From NCBI RefSeq assembly GCF_002775205.1, contig NC_036460.1, positions 23,578,751-23,642,750 on the forward strand: 64,000 nucleotides of DNA. Reading direction: 5' to 3'. A program made the translations under genes and the position numbers. The stretch is from Xiphophorus maculatus (taxonomy: Eukaryota; Chordata; Actinopteri; Cyprinodontiformes; Poeciliidae). This document shows positions 1 to 13,859 of this stretch, piece by piece. The notes beneath the pieces were generated by a model, which saw nothing but the letters and a program-made list of their open reading frames with translations, ran no database searches and was not told the origin of the DNA. Numbering within the stretch: position 1 is the first letter of the stretch; each line of letters opens with the position of its first letter.

Positions 1-40
1 GTAAACCCAGACGGCAGCCTGACTCCTGGGTTTTCCTGAC

Positions 41-3000
41 CTTGTTTGTGTCCGTGATGGCGTAGGCGTGGCCCTTTACCAGCCCGTCCGCCGTCACCTT
101 ACCGACCTCGGCGTAGCTAGAGGCCTGTTAAGGGAGATAAAAGCTTCTCAGCGGGGAAACGTCTCGACTTCCAGCGGCGTGGCGTCAAACGCTCAGAGTA
201 CCTGGATGAAGCAGCTGAGCAGGCTGCCTCTGGACAGAGAGGCGGTCAGGATCCTCCAGAGGACCGGAGGGGTGCGGGACGCGACAGGAAGAGAGTACGC
301 GATGCCTCCCGTGAAGTCCTCCATGCCCTCCGAGATGTTGCCGCCCTTCAGGCTCCCGTAGGACCCCACCAACCTGCAACAGAAGGTGAGGCGTTCATCT
401 GCACCGGCTGAGAGTTTGACCGATGAAGGGACACACACACATACACTGAGTGTGTGGGTGATCACAGTCATTACAGCACAGGAACATATGCTGCTAGTGG
501 CAACTGACTTGGCATAGGCCTTCTCCACCAGGGCGCTCCAAAACTCGTTGCGGGTGCGAGAGTAGCTGAAGAGCAGACGGCCTTCGCGCACTGGCAGCCT
601 GTCATCCACAACCACCTCCACCCACTCACCATACTGCCAGAACTGCACAGAGAGACAGAGAGAGAGAGAGAGAGAGAGGAGGGGAAGACTGGATGTGATG
701 AGTCAGGAGGAATTACGCAGAGCGTGAACTTTGTGTTCAAAGCCCCAATTTGTACCGCAATATTTTACACATTTAAAAAGTCCATTGGTTAGAAATCTGT
801 TAGAGAAGGACACCTCTTCACTTCATGTTTTTTTGTTTTCATTCAAATATCTGAGAGAAACAAAGTTGCTGAATAATACTGCTTGTAGAAAAGCTCTGAC
901 ATTTACTCTGAATTTGCATTTTGCAAAGGCTAACCGAACCGACTAACCTTAAGACTTTTTGGGTTAAAGTATGTCTGAAAAGAGTAAAATAGTTTTAAGG
1001 CAGTTTTTCCAGTTGCTCTGTATTTGTGCATCTTCCTATCTGGTCTAATCAGCTACCCTGTCATTTCTAAAAAAATATATATAGATAAATAAAATCACCA
1101 CAGCATTATGCTGTTACATTGCACTCATCAAAATGTAATGATTGTTACTGTGCAATATTTTCTATGACTTTGTATTTTTATGACGTCAAGCACTTTGGAC
1201 TGCCTTGTTGCTGAAATGTTCTATACAAATAAACTTGATTGATTCATTGTGGTAATAATGACAAATATAAGTATAATAAGCATACATGTTTATTATTTAT
1301 TTGTTAAGAAAATAAAGGCTTCAGAGTAAAATCAAATTACATATCCAATAAAAATCAAAAACATTAAACTGCAAACAGATGGCTGCTTTACATATTAATG
1401 TCTTAGGCAAGATCTGTGGATTGTGTTTTATGTTGAAAGAAGGATTAATAAAACTAATCAAATTAAAAATAGCTAACTTAATGCCTAAATGATGTGAGAT
1501 TTTTGATCAAGTGCAACTTGATCAAAAAACATCTTCTAAAAAGCATTTTTATGTATTTCAAAATTTAGAAAGAGTCAAATTAGCTGTTCAAGACTCAAAA
1601 TTGAAAGTTTTGGACCTGAGGTTTGACCTGTGACCAGAAAGGAAAATGTTTGTGAGCTGGAGTCACGTCTAGAGTTCAGAGCAGGCGTTCAGTGACAGTT
1701 TTATGATGTCTTTTAACCTGACTCACTACGGACGGGCAGGAAGTGTTTCTGAAAACCTCGGCAGCTGGGTTCCTTCATGATTTTACCTCCTGTCTTTGTG
1801 CCGCTTCTGTACAATATGAGTGGGCTGAGCACACGGCCTTGTGGAGTACCTGGGCTCATGGTCCAGGTACAAGAGATGGGTTTTTTTTGTTTTTTGTTGT
1901 TTTTTTACAAATGTTGGGGTCTAAATTGTTTTGTTTTTGCAGGTGCACTAGTGAGGCATTCAGTGTCTGGGGAAAGTCATCCTGACTCAGTGGATTCAGT
2001 TGGTGGTTTTATTAGTGTTGTACTTTTTAATCTGGATCCAAATCAAAATTCACTATAAATGATAAATAAGACATTCTCAGCCTAAAGGTTCCTGGTCACC
2101 GGCTGGCGTCATTCTGACACCATTCTGCACATAAAAACAAAATAATGATACATCTTTTGGTAGAGCTTTCTGAAATTTTCATGGCTGCATTGTTTGTGAC
2201 ATTTTGTGTGTGTCATGGTGCTAGCTGGGTTTCTGGGAGTAGCTCACAGCAGGCCTGGACTGGTCTTCAGTGACTGCTGCTGTGTGTGGTCCTGCATGGT
2301 GTAACTCACACTGTTGGGACATAAACCTGTTTGGATGATGAAACTCTGAGGGCAACTCCGTTGGCAAGTCGCTGCGTCTGAATAAAACAGCAGTAGCGGT
2401 GAGATTCGCATTAGAATACATTTCCGGGAACTTTCTGCAGGTCCTCTGGAGTAACAGACACACACCTGTAAAGTGAGTGTGTGTGTGAGTGGATTTGTCC
2501 CAGGAGGAGCCACTCTGTGCACGTCCAGGCTGCTCTCTGCGGGTGAAACGAGCCCCTGCCCTGCTTGTTCAGTCACGCCACATTCTCCCCTCTGAAGGTC
2601 CAAAGCTCCGGGGCGAAATCATCGCCCGATCGCCTGCTTGTTGTTGTGAACGCGAGATGTCTGCCGAGATTAATCGTATTGATCTGAGCGGGTCAGAGCC
2701 TGAGAATGTTGATTTTAATCACAATGTCTAATGAGCTGATGGAGATATGGGTTTATGCTTTTCTCTGATGGAGCGATCGCTCGCAGATGAGCTGGTACCT
2801 GTTCAAAGCTGCTGTTTGGCTCGAAGTGTCAGCAGCCAAATGAGCAGACGTCGCATTACGCTTCTCTGAAGTTATGGAGCCAAATCTGATAAAAATGTTA
2901 ATAAATTGAAAGAATCTGTTACCTGAAGCAAACAGCTGATTTATGTTGTTCATAAATCAACGGTAGTTGTTTATGAATAAACAGTGTGCTGATACCGTGT

Positions 3001-4465
3001 AAAAATATTAACTCATCTCTGATTGTTTATATTTTGTTTCCGTGGAGCTAAACTATCTCATATAGCTTAAACTATTGATCGATGCTGAACGTTATGGTTG
3101 CTTTTTACTCTTTTTCTGCCCAATCTAAGAAAATTCAAGAACTGGTGATGCAAATCACTTCAAAGGGAACAAAAACATTGGTTAACACACCAGTTTCATT
3201 GGGATGTCAGGTATTTCATGTTTTCATGTTCATACTCTGAATTACTTAAGTTGCATTAAGTTTCAGAAAGGTGATTTAAACTTCATAGGTCGTGAGGAAT
3301 TCAGTTTCAGGTTTTTAAAGTATTCATTAGCATAAAAAAATTTCTAAATATTTTTACATATTTAGAAAAAAAATATGTACATTTTTTTTTACATATTTAA
3401 GAAACCATACATTAACTTTACTGCCAAGTAATTCAATCATTTGGCTTTCCACAGGTCTGAACATGAGAAACATTTCCTTCTTAATCTGTAGGATTTCATA
3501 CCAGACCTCACTTTTACAGCTTAAACTCGTCCTGGAATATTTTCCACAATCTTCAAGAGAAATGTTGAGCATTCTTTCAGAGGAGTATCAGTGAGGTCAG
3601 ACACTCATGTTGGACGAGAACGCCAACACTCTGGGTTGAGGTCAGAGGGCAGGTGTCTGTGTTTTGACCATTTTTGTTGTTGTTTATTTATGTTTGCTTG
3701 AGTTCTTTATTGTTTTAACAGTGATGTCATATAGTTTCATCTATTTGCTTTTTGTTTCTAATTAATTGTTATGCTCTGTTCTTTGTGCATTTGACACGTT
3801 AACAAATATTTGTTGAAGCCGTCTGCAAGGTGCTGGATTTTATCCACCTGTGGTCGTGGGAGACATAGATTTTTTTCCACCAGGGACAGTAAATGATATT
3901 TTGATTTTGATCTTCAAAGTAAAAAAACGGCTCTTCAGATGTTATTTTTGAATTCCAGTTCAAATCTTATTTTCGATATCCAGTGACGCTGATAATTGTG
4001 GACGATGCTGTTTGAATGGGCTCAGGTAGGTACAGAATTTGCCAAAGACATTTTCCAACATTTAGCAGTGATGTGCATTGTGGTTGTACAATTGTGCAAA
4101 CTGATGATGATCAATAGTGAACTGTAATTAATTTTCTAAATCTCTAAATGTGTTTCTAGTGTAACTCAAGGGTCTGACAGTAAAACCATCTAGAGAGATT
4201 CCCTTTCCACTAAATCAGTTAAACTTTTGAAAGTAAATCTAATTATTTCTTGACTTCTGTTTTCTTTCTGTTCTTTACGCTGCCCCTAAATTCAGGATGA
4301 TGTTTAATAAAACTGCTGTCATCAACTCTATGTGCTAGTGTTGTTGTCTTTAATTAAAAGTTAAACAATTTGCTGATCACTGCTTAAGAATTGTGATAAT
4401 GTTGTAAGTTCATTAAACTGAACTGAATGTGTTGCACATGCTCTAAAATTAAATTGCCATAGTGG

Positions 4466-4520
<55 letters not shown>

Positions 4521-6276
4521 TTATTATTATTATTATTATTTTATTATTATTATAGTAGTAGAAGTAGAAGTAGAAGTAGTGGTAGTAGATGTTGCATTAG
4601 TAGTTATAGTTTAAGTAAATAGAAGTATAAGTTACCTTTGTAATAGAAGTAGTATATATTAAAAGTAATCAAACATACATTGTTATTATTAATATGATTA
4701 TTATTATTATGTTTAGTGTTTTTTGTGCTAAATATAATTATCATTATCATTGAGATGAATAACTAGACGGAGTAGTCATTTATATTTATTTATAAAGCTA
4801 CTACTGCACTCTGAGTAGTAGTATAGTTTTGTAATAGTAATAAAATCTTTGGTGATTGATTTTTATAATTTTCCTTCCGAGTGGTTCGGTTCATTTCTCT
4901 TAAATCTGACCTGTTTGTCACCGACGCTGGGTTTGAAGCTGAGGACGAGCAAAGCCAAAGCAGGAGGCGATTAAAGATGGAGGTCGGGGTGTGTGTCTTC
5001 ACTCACCCTGAAATGGAAGATCCCTGCGTACGAATCTGACAGGCTCTGGTTGGGGGGAACCACCTTAGCAAAGAGCTTCGAATGGACGGTGAGCGCGGAG
5101 AGGGCAGCCAGCAGCCAGCAGTCACCTGGTGAATAAAACAAACGCACGGTCCAGTATGAAGCAATGACATCTTTGGACTTCTGGTATTAGTCTAAAGTGA
5201 TTGCATGTTTTTATATTTTAGGTTTTGCATGCTGTATGTCCCACTGTCCTGCAACAAAAAGCCACATTCCTCCCTGAAAGCAAACATCTGCTCTGTTGCC
5301 AGAGGTGCTGCAGGAACCGTCTGCATCTGCGCGCCTCTTGGAAAACACATCCTGGTTTTGCAAGTTTTAAAGAAAACCACATGTTTGGAGAAGAGGCTGC
5401 AGGAGGTGATTGATCTGTCTTTATACATATTTACACATGTCTGGAGACCAAACTCGTCATTCCACAAATCCCGCGAATGGAGACAATTTGATGTTGTGCA
5501 GAAAACACTTTTATTATTATTAATTGTTTATAGAAAACAGGCCTAGTAAAATCACAGAAAGGACTGGTCCAGTCCAATAAATACTTCTGCCTCCTTCTTT
5601 GCCAATACGAGCAAGCTGCATGTTCTCAAACTGTCTGACTGTTTGAAACACATAATTCACGGATTTAAATCCTCCGTGGAATTATGCAACGCTAGTTTAT
5701 AAGAAATCCATTGTGATTGGTTCTCTTACCCAGTTGGCCCTGACAGATATCTGTCGTCCCAATGGTGTCCTCCACAAACAAGGCATCTGCACTGATTTCC
5801 TTAAGAAAAGCAGCAACAGCAACTGAGACCATGAATGACTTAGTAAGAAGTCAAGACAGACTTTAAAAAATGCAAAAGTACAGAATCGGGGAGCTAAGTA
5901 GAGATTTTGGAGAAAAATATTATACCAAATTTAGCTGACAAATTTGGGCAAGGTTTTTTAAATGTGAAAAGATCTTGGCAAAACATTAGAGATACACTCT
6001 CAATTGGGGTTCATTTGTTAAAAATAATTTGTTAATTTGTTAAAAATATAAGACAATTTATGACTGTCACACCTTGGGTCGCTTCCATTTGATCTCCTTT
6101 GCTGGATTTGGATCTTTGGGCATCCCGATGGACTTCTGCTCAGCAGGAAAAGTGGGATCTGCAAACAGCTTCTTATCCTTCAGACACTCCTGCAGCAGAG
6201 CGTCGAAGTCCTGGTTCTGGAACTTCGCCGGGTTGTCGATGGAGCCGAGAGGGGCCGCAGCGCCGTCAGAAGCCAT
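41..6276 (-). CDS. capn12: Calpain large subunit, 5' part (capn12-like), six coding exons, continues off the left edge
   Basis: This encodes a calcium-dependent cytosolic cysteine protease of the calpain family. Coding exons on the minus strand are 6073-6276, 5730-5799, 5007-5125, 509-642, 202-373 and 41-124. Their lengths (204, 70, 119, 134, 172, 84) fit the classical calpain pattern as I recall it, all introns are GT-AG, and phases close to give 261 residues. The ATG at 6276 starts [12 protein letters not shown]. Seen: [12 protein letters not shown], with catalytic Cys at about residue 94; [29 protein letters not shown]; and [10 protein letters not shown], with catalytic His at about 252. 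The Asn exon, domain III and the EF-hand region lie outside the window. Intron 3 is long (4.4 kb) and repeat-bearing. Family assignment is very secure. The subtype is an inference from resemblance to CAPN12 in this half and from 19q13-like neighbours; another calpain-1/2-type paralog is possible. Confidence 0.9.
1187..1246 (+). repeat. LINE 3'-tail-like fragment
   Basis: A short stretch running from AAGCACTTTGGACTG to ATACAAATAAACTTGATTGATT has the form of the 3' end of fish L2/CR1-type LINEs. It resembles the segment at 28079-28135. It lies in intron 3 of the calpain gene. No coding remnant is visible. The family call is from memory of teleost repeats. Confidence 0.5.
4468..4590. repeat. (TTA)n microsatellite running into (GTA/GAA) repeats
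   Basis: TTA/TAT triplets run from 4468 to about 4552 with a few single-base interruptions, followed by TAGTAG and AAGTAG units. The tract sits in calpain intron 3. The surrounding 640-5000 interval is AT-rich intron in which I see no coding exon. Confidence 0.9.
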
Positions 6277-6359
6277 GTTGCCTGCAGGAGGAGGGAAACG
6301 CAACTGGTGATAGATGCAAACTGAGAGCAGCTGGCATTTAAAGAGAAGCACACACCCAC

Positions 6360-6501
6360 CGGATCCAAGGAGCGCCTCCCCGGCTCGGTCCAGACCAGAA
6401 AGGAATGCAGAGGCCCTGGGGCCCCAGAGGAGCTGGAGTCCCAGTAATGACTCGGTGCCAACGAGGGCTTTGATCTTTCTAATTTGACATCCATCAGCAC
6501 C
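6360..6501 (-). other. Candidate 5' untranslated exon of the calpain gene
   Basis: Just upstream of the calpain ATG the minus strand reads CTCCTCCTGCAG/GCAACATG, a good splice acceptor 5 bases before the start codon, so the ATG exon is probably not the first exon. Further upstream a segment is bounded by a pyrimidine-rich acceptor ending CCGCTCAG (at 6502) and a donor GATCCG/GTGGGT (at 6360). That gives a 142-base exon and a short intron of about 80 bases. It has no clear protein. This is an inference from splice signals only. Confidence 0.35.
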
Positions 6502-8929
6502 TGAGCGGACAGGAAGAAGAGTGTAAAAACAGCGGTCCTACTGTTAAAAGGCACTTCTTCCAGCTTTCTCCTTAACTCAGCTTTTTTTTTTTTCTTCTTC
6601 TTGTTTCTGTGTATTATCATCTCCAGGTAGATCCAGCTCAGGGTGTTTCTGTGTGATAATCTACACCCAGATTCCCAGAAAATACAGATACCTGTTTTTT
6701 CATGTTTAAAATCTGATCCTTGCAGCTCAAACGCCACACCCACACATAGAAATAACAATAAAAAAAAACTTTACTTGAGTATTCCCTGGACAGAGAAACA
6801 GCAATCTACACATTAAATTTGCTGTTTCTATTTCATACTTCACTTTCTAGGGTAATTAGATGCGTGTTCGTGATCCATCGCTTCTCGTTTCCCCTGGGGC
6901 GAAATAAGAGGTGACATGTTCTCTTCAAAAGCGGAAAGATGAGAGGATGTGTCATGGAAAACTGGAGCAGAGCGTCATCTTGGGGTTCCAAAACAATCAT
7001 TAGGTGACATCTACATACAAACCGGTTGTTTGGTTGTGATGCCAAAGGGAATAATTGTCTGCTCAGGATGTTAAGAGAGGTGAGGGAAAAAAAAGTAATG
7101 CAGCGTCATGTCGGTAGAAAGTGGCATCATTCAGTGATGAATGTGAAAACCATATTGACCTTACACAACACAGGAGAGAATAGAACAGAAAAAAAAAAGC
7201 AAAGAACAGGATTGAGAACAGTAATAATGGTATTGTGCACATTAAGGACAATATCATGACATAAAAATAAAGTGCACTTATCAGAAATGTCGTTCTCTCC
7301 TCCAAGGGATGTGCAACTGAGTAGGATAACTTTTTTTAATGTACATAATCTGAATTTGCATTTGTCCCTTAAAAATCTGACAATTTACAATATATGAAAA
7401 ATAACAACTGTGCTGAAAATCAGAGGTGATCGAGACGAGTTGAAATGGTACTTGAAATGACTAAAACTTGAGCAAATAACAGTACAAATACCAGCATGGA
7501 TTGTTTTCACTGGGAGCTGTGATGGTTAGCCACTGCTGGGAGGAAGGATCTGCGATAACGCTCCTTTGTGCATTTAGGATGCAGCAGTCTGTCACTGAAG
7601 GAGCTCTATAGCAAGGATTATTTTACCTTCTGTATCCCACCAGCTGTTCTAAGAAAGATGACATGGTTATGTCCACATTGTTTTAGCTAAAACATCAAAG
7701 ATTTCTGAGATTAAACCCGTTTGTATGGAAGGATGTAAATCAGCCTTTCACCCTGAGGAAACTCTCCAACTTTACTCACATTAATCTGCTTATTAAAATC
7801 ACACCATGTTTGATTATTTCCCCCCAGGATGAAGTTTGATTTTATATTTAATTTCATTTGCATCTGGACTTCAGGTCATATGGATGTAAAATTTCAGCAG
7901 CTTTAAAAGATCTAAGGACATTTCCAGAGGTGAGTAGTAACTAATTAGATTTACTCATCTTATTATTTTCATTTTGGTCTATAAAATACCAAGATTTGTA
8001 CACAGCTTTCTATTTTTGTCTTTCTGATGACAATATTCCAAATATCAAATCAGATATCAGTACTTGAGTCTTCTTTTTACCAGACAGTTTTTACTAACAC
8101 TTGAGTAGTTTAGTTTCTTGGAAGGCTACTTTTTACTTTTACTCCAGTAAAAGTATGTTGAAGTAGAGCTATTCTGACTCGAGTACACTTTTTTTCTTGT
8201 CCTCTTCTCTCCTCTGCAAGTTTCTCTATCGGAGACCAAATAAACAAAACACGTTGCAGTTCCATAAAACGAGCAGCAGGGGGCGATCTTCTCCACCGGC
8301 AGGACCCGCACCATGTGGCAGCTAATGGTGACATGATTAGGTTTCTGTAAACCAGTGTAACGCGGTACTTTTACTGTCGCTGTTGAATTATTGAATATCT
8401 GATTTAAAAACAAAATTAAATACAAGACAAATATTATAAACAGATTCACTCCCTCCCCTATTTGCGCTGCCGTCGAAAAGCTACACAGCACCAACTTTTC
8501 ATCAAATGTTTTCTCTTGGTTGGGATATAAATGTGTCATTGTAGAAATGTGTGCTGTATGAATGCATTAAAGGATGAAATTGTAACACTATTATCCATTT
8601 TTTAGCTAAAACTGACCTAAGTTTTCTTCACGCTAAGAGAAAAAGTATCAGGCCTTTAAAAAACTATACAGAATATATAACCTTTGTGCCAAAGCAAAGA
8701 AGCAAAAAAGAAGTGCAAACCTACAGATGCACTGTACCCTACTGTAGTTCATCACTGTACTACACATTTTCAGCTAAATGTAATTTGGGAATCACTCTGC
8801 TGGTGCTGAAATATTGTTTTCTGTGAGTCAAACCCTGTTTCATCTCCTATTTGTCTTCCATTCACAAAGTAAAGGAAACATATTGTGTCATTGTTATGAC
8901 ATCCTGCAACATAAGGATCCACTCACAGT
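6502..8929. other. Intergenic sequence, no gene seen
   Basis: AT-rich DNA upstream of the calpain gene. Only short, unrelated open frames are present on either strand. The calpain promoter or further 5' untranslated exons may lie here, but I could not point to one. Confidence 0.5.
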
Positions 8930-9135
8930 AAAGTATTATACACAATTCAGTTCTGTTTATTTACATCGAGTCAATTCACAAGGTCATATCAATCCAATTG
9001 AATTACAGACGTGCCAATTGATCACCGTCAACCAATGCTGTCAAGTTCAAACTGGCTAAAATGTTTTCTGTCTAAGGAAACCCGGCAGATTCAACTGATT
9101 TGCAGTGAGTGAAGCTGGTTTTTATGTTGAGTTCA
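8930..9135 (-). repeat. LINE (L2/CR1-type) 3' region, antisense
   Basis: The segment containing ATTCAGTTCTGTTTATTTAC, the AAGGTCATATCAATCCAATT section and the CAACCAATGCTGTCAAGTTC section reads like the reverse complement of the 3' region of common fish LINEs. It may extend rightwards past 9135. It is degenerate, with no open frame of interest. Confidence 0.45.
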
Positions 9136-10916
9136 GGAAACTCTCCTGCCTAAAAAGTTCACAGGTCACAGTTAAAAACAAGAATGAATATCTCAAATAG
9201 TCACATATGCTGGACTAATTAGAAAAAGCAACCAGAGTCTAAACAGGACAACTTCTGATCAAAACTCGCTTTAAAAGACTTTTAAAAATCAGACACCTTG
9301 GAAGCAAAGCAAAACAAAAGCAGAACTATGTGCTTAATAAAATACATAATTTGTTTCACAAATAATAACATTTGTGACCTTGCTTTTGATCCACTGCACC
9401 AACTCTGCTTCCTAATACACCACTTACAGCCAAGGTTCTCAAACTAGCTGTTTCTGTGGGTGACGTTACAAACACACAAAAGAAATGTAGGATTAAATTG
9501 TCTGCAAGGTAAACAAGAAAGAATCAAATTAGACGTAAAGTGTATTAGAACCAACGACCAAGAAGATGAGCAGCTGAGTCACATTTATCTTTGATTTATG
9601 ATAAACTTCTCCAAAGAAAAGTACAGTGGAAACACTTCCTGCTTTTATCTGACAACAAAATCAAAACCAGCTGAATCACGTTCCAGTTCCACACTGCAGA
9701 ACCAGTCGAATTTGAAAACGGACCAGGCTAGCTACCCTACAAAGCTTCAAACAATGTGAAAACATTTTCACTTTAGTTGTGAAAACACTCGATCGATTAA
9801 AAATGATCACAACTGTAGATAAGCTGCTCTTTTCTACGTTAGATTTTGAGATCAGAGTTGCCAACTTTCCTCCAACGTTCCCTCTACAGGGACTATTTCT
9901 TTGACAGAAATGTGGGTTAAAACTGTGACCTATCAATCAATTCTGAAATGCCACTAGGTAGGAATTTTACTTTGTTTCTTTTGTTTCAATGACATACCAT
10001 GAATTGAGTCCAAATTCTGTTTTACCATTGCTTTAAAATGTCTCTTTGTCTGGGAGTACTCAGAAAACTACAGTATTTACTGAGTTGTACCTGTCGTTAA
10101 AAAACGGAGCGACTAATTTACCTGACAGTTTATACAAAGAGAGCAAGGAAGCAATATTCACACATGGATAGGTCAGACATTTGCAGAATATCATCTTCTA
10201 ATGTACGTATACGCAGCAGTTTTTAAATACTCATAACTGTTTATAACTAATTTCAACAAATGAAAAGACAGTAATCAAGTGTTTTGGACAAACCAGCCCA
10301 TTGTCAGAGTACTCATCAGACCTTTTGCTCTGTAAATAGTCACAGGAAGTCGGGGTCAGGACATCTTATGAACTGGAGGCTGGACTAAAACGATCCAAAG
10401 TGCAGCTTCAGCGGCACCCGATATGATCAGCACGGCTTTCTACCCAGGGCAGCACAGACTGTGGGGCGCCACAAAATGAAAAACATCAAAAAGCAGGTAA
10501 CGAAATTTGGCATGACTTAGTACTAAATTAAGGAGTTATTTTTTTTAATACGGCTGGATTACTCTGCAAGGAGCGGATAATATTTAAACTCCAGTTTGAG
10601 ATCTATGAAATCGTTATTTGAGTAAGAAGAGACAAAAAATGTGTGATTGCACAACCTTTAGATTGAAAGTGAAAGTAAAATGTCAAAATCAGTTCATGTG
10701 ATATGATTGTTGTTTTGCAGGATTAACTTTTCTGGGGAAGGGAGTGAATGTCTGTCAGTGTTTGGGACAGCAGAAGGAAGGCGCCATTTGGCAATGACCG
10801 TCGTATTTATCCCTCTGTAAGCTGGGATGGCTGGTCAGCTCCAGTACAAACCAGTGTCCTCTCCAGACCCCTTCATCATGCGCTCGATTTCACCAAAGCG
10901 GTCAGACTGACCTGGA
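9136..10916. other. Intergenic sequence, no gene seen
   Basis: AT-rich sequence with no coding potential that I can support and no strong tandem repeat. It may include more of the LINE relic to its left. Confidence 0.45.
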
Positions 10917-11192
10917 CTAAACAAACTGGAAGAATAGCGACACAGATCCGCCTAATGGTCGCCGTTTAACTCCATTCATCTGCTGTCCATTCGTTCCCTC
11001 TTTGAGGACAGGATTATAGACGGCCTCAGTCACAAAGGTCAGAGGGCCGAGCAGACACTCCCACACCTCCGTGACCCGCTCTGATCCCACGACCTCGGCA
11101 CCAGCGGGCCCCCGCTCCCGGACCCGGCTCTCCCTCCCCGCCAGTTGACCGGCTTTGTCCTGTTTGTCCCGACCCGTTTTCTGCCGTATCAC
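10917..11192 (-). other. GC-rich patch with an unassigned 91-codon open frame
   Basis: About 10980-11190 is clearly more GC-rich than its surroundings. The minus strand is open for 91 codons, with the phrase RVTEVWECLLGPLTFVTEAV in its middle. I do not recognise the protein. The flanks lack a convincing exon structure. It could be an exon of an unrecognised gene, a retroelement relic or a CpG-type regulatory patch. I do not call it a gene. Confidence 0.2.
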
Positions 11193-11999
11193 TCACACAC
11201 ATCAGCAGCAAGCTGAACAATCAGGGGATGGAAACCTGATTACTGAGCAGCAACACCGCGATCCACACCACACGCAAATAACAGCAAGGAAAAAATTAAC
11301 TTTTAATACAAATATTCTGTTTTATGATCTTTTACTCCATTTGATTGGACTGAATTCGATCATTTCCCATTTCTTGAACATTTCTTATATTGCTTCTTCT
11401 TTTTTGTGTTGGATCTTGAAAACTCTTATACTTCTGTCTCAGTATATGAATTAAACATTTATTCACTCATTTAGCAAACAAAGTAGTCAAGTTTTTTAAT
11501 TTGGTAGACTGGAAAATCATCTCCAATAACTAAAGGAACAATAGTAACCATTTCGTATACATTTTCATAATATTCCTGTTGAGCTCTGAGTTTACAGAAG
11601 ATACTCATTAAAGTGGAAACCATCACTAGCAAATAATAAAGCTCTTCATTAAGTCCTTTGGGGCCTCAAATGGCACTGTCAGCAGTTTCTGCAAACATCT
11701 AAATGAACAAAATAAACAAAAAATACCAAAATACATACAGATGCACTAATGAAAGAGCTGAGTATTTTTACCCAGTGAGTAAAAATAACCCATTGTGGTT
11801 TCCTATCAGACCTGCGCTCAGGCTGTTGGAGGGATTCCTGGAGAGCAACAAGCGTCTCAGCTGCATGTAACATATATTTGTGTATATATTTTGATCTACC
11901 TTTTCATTTTCCAATAAATATTTATTTGCTTCCTGAAAGGTCAATAAAGACCAGGCCAAAATTCAACTGAGAATTGATTTTCACACAGTCTTCATCCAA

Positions 12000-12510
12000 C
12001 GTGACCGAGCGAGCGTATATGCGGGGTAACTTTTATTTTAAAAATGTGGGTTTTTTTTTTGCATATTTGTTAAAATTATCACCATGTTATGATGGTTTAA
12101 CATGAGACAGATAATCTATGAGAAAAATCAAGCTCCTCCCTGAGCTACTAAATGTGCTAAAGGCGGAGAAACAACTTACCGTTACAGGAACTGTTTACCC
12201 GCCGTGGCCATCGGTGGCCATGCTAACTAGCCTTAGCCTTTGTGGCAAGGCTAAGTTGTGGTGAACCAGCTGTAGAGAAGCAAAGAGCAAGAGGAGGGGT
12301 GAGAGAAGTGTGTACACAAGGACGATTGACAGCGCTAAGACACCTCCTCCTGGCTCTGATTGGTTGTTTTCTGACCTGTTAAATGAGCTCAATTTTTTCA
12401 CAAATTATCTATCACATATTATCACGTGTCTCACAACATAGTGACAGTTTTAACAATTAGGTAAAGAGCATAGATTCTTAGAAAAGTTACATACCGCAGC
12501 TTCAATTGTG
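12000..12510. mobile_element. Non-autonomous DNA-transposon-type fish repeat
   Basis: The interval includes phrases I recognise as a dispersed teleost repeat: TGGCCATCGGTGGCCATG, GAACCAGCTGTAGAGAAGC, CTGGCTCTGATTGGTTG and TCACAAATTATCTATCACAT. There is no coding capacity. Family (hAT-like) and edges are uncertain. Confidence 0.45.
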
Positions 12511-13256
12511 CAAAACTGTTAAGAGATGATTTGCAGGTATAACTGCAGTGAGCCTCGTTTATGGTTGACATGCGGGAGTCCAGGTGGTTTTCGAAACATT
12601 CGGTGGTTAATGCTTTAAGAAACTGACATATTTTATCAATGTAAGGTTTAAGCTAGCTAAAGAAAAAGGAACTACCTGATTTCTAACCGGAAGAACGGCT
12701 TCATACTTGTATCGTGTTGGTTGTTGTTATCTATGTCCTACATGCGTAACAAATCACTATTTGTTCAGCAAGAAAGTTCTTCTCTAAGAGGCTGCTTTAC
12801 TAATTTTGATTGCAGCACAATCGTTCAACCAAGACAAGGTAACTAATAAATGTTCAGTTTCAGTGGTGAAATGCAGCATTGAAATGAAGCACCATGAAGA
12901 GTAAGACAGAAGTTTTGGAGTTGTGACGCCTCTTTGAGGATGCATGTGGAGGATGTTGGTTAGTCGGGCAGGTGATGGAGTTCACCTGCCCCCGGGCCTT
13001 TCACCTGTCACAGGACTGAACTCTGCATCCCAAACTTACTATGCTCACCGTCAAGAATGCACCTCTGACCCCAGCACTCTGAGTGGGCGTGTGTGTGTGG
13101 GTGGGTGGGTGGGTGTGTGGAGCGAAAGGGGAGGGCAGCAACGTGTTGTACGGTCAGGATCCAGTTTTCCAACATTTACAGACCAGCCCCCCCCCCCGGC
13201 CGGCTGAGGAAGAGAACTGACTGACCCGAGAGAGTTTTTGTTTGGATTTCTGTTGC

Positions 13257-13316
13257 TCTGTGTGTGTGTGTGTGTGTGTGTGTGTCTGTGTGTGTGTGTG
13301 CATGTGTGTGTGTGTA
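13257..13316. repeat. (GT)n microsatellite
   Basis: A nearly pure TG tract of about 60 bases with two interruptions (TC and CA). It lies in the interval between the calpain and znf296 genes. It generates a spurious Thr-His repeat frame on the opposite strand. Confidence 0.95.
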
Positions 13317-13859
13317 AGAGAGAGATTACCTGGGAAAGTCTTTGTGTCACGTTCGCAAGGAAGGTCATGGAGTTTAAGATCAGAGCAATTTGCATCCATG
13401 AATGAAAGTTCATGATGGAAAACCAGCAACACGCTTCTGACAGGTGGTGTTTTTTTAACGTTTTATTTTTTGCTTGTAATTTATTTACCCTTAACGACCA
13501 GTTAAACGAGCATAAATGTGTTTTTTTTTAATTCAAGTAATTTAAACAATTACGTTAAATCGCTTCATAATGATTTAAGTAGAATGAGTGTCAAAATACG
13601 AAAGTTATACAAGTTATAAAATTCAAAAATGTTTAATAATGTAAAACTGTATGACATCATTTTTATTTGAACATGTAAAATTTCATTAAGCATCATAGAA
13701 TTGCATCATGATGTGTTTGTGAAGCAAATCCTGGAGCATTAGCATTTTTAATCACACGACAACAGAAACAAACAAATATAAATAAAGGAATAAACAAAAA
13801 AGTAAGCAACAATCAAAATAGTCAAACAACAAAATAAGTCATGTCAACGTGTCTGAAAG

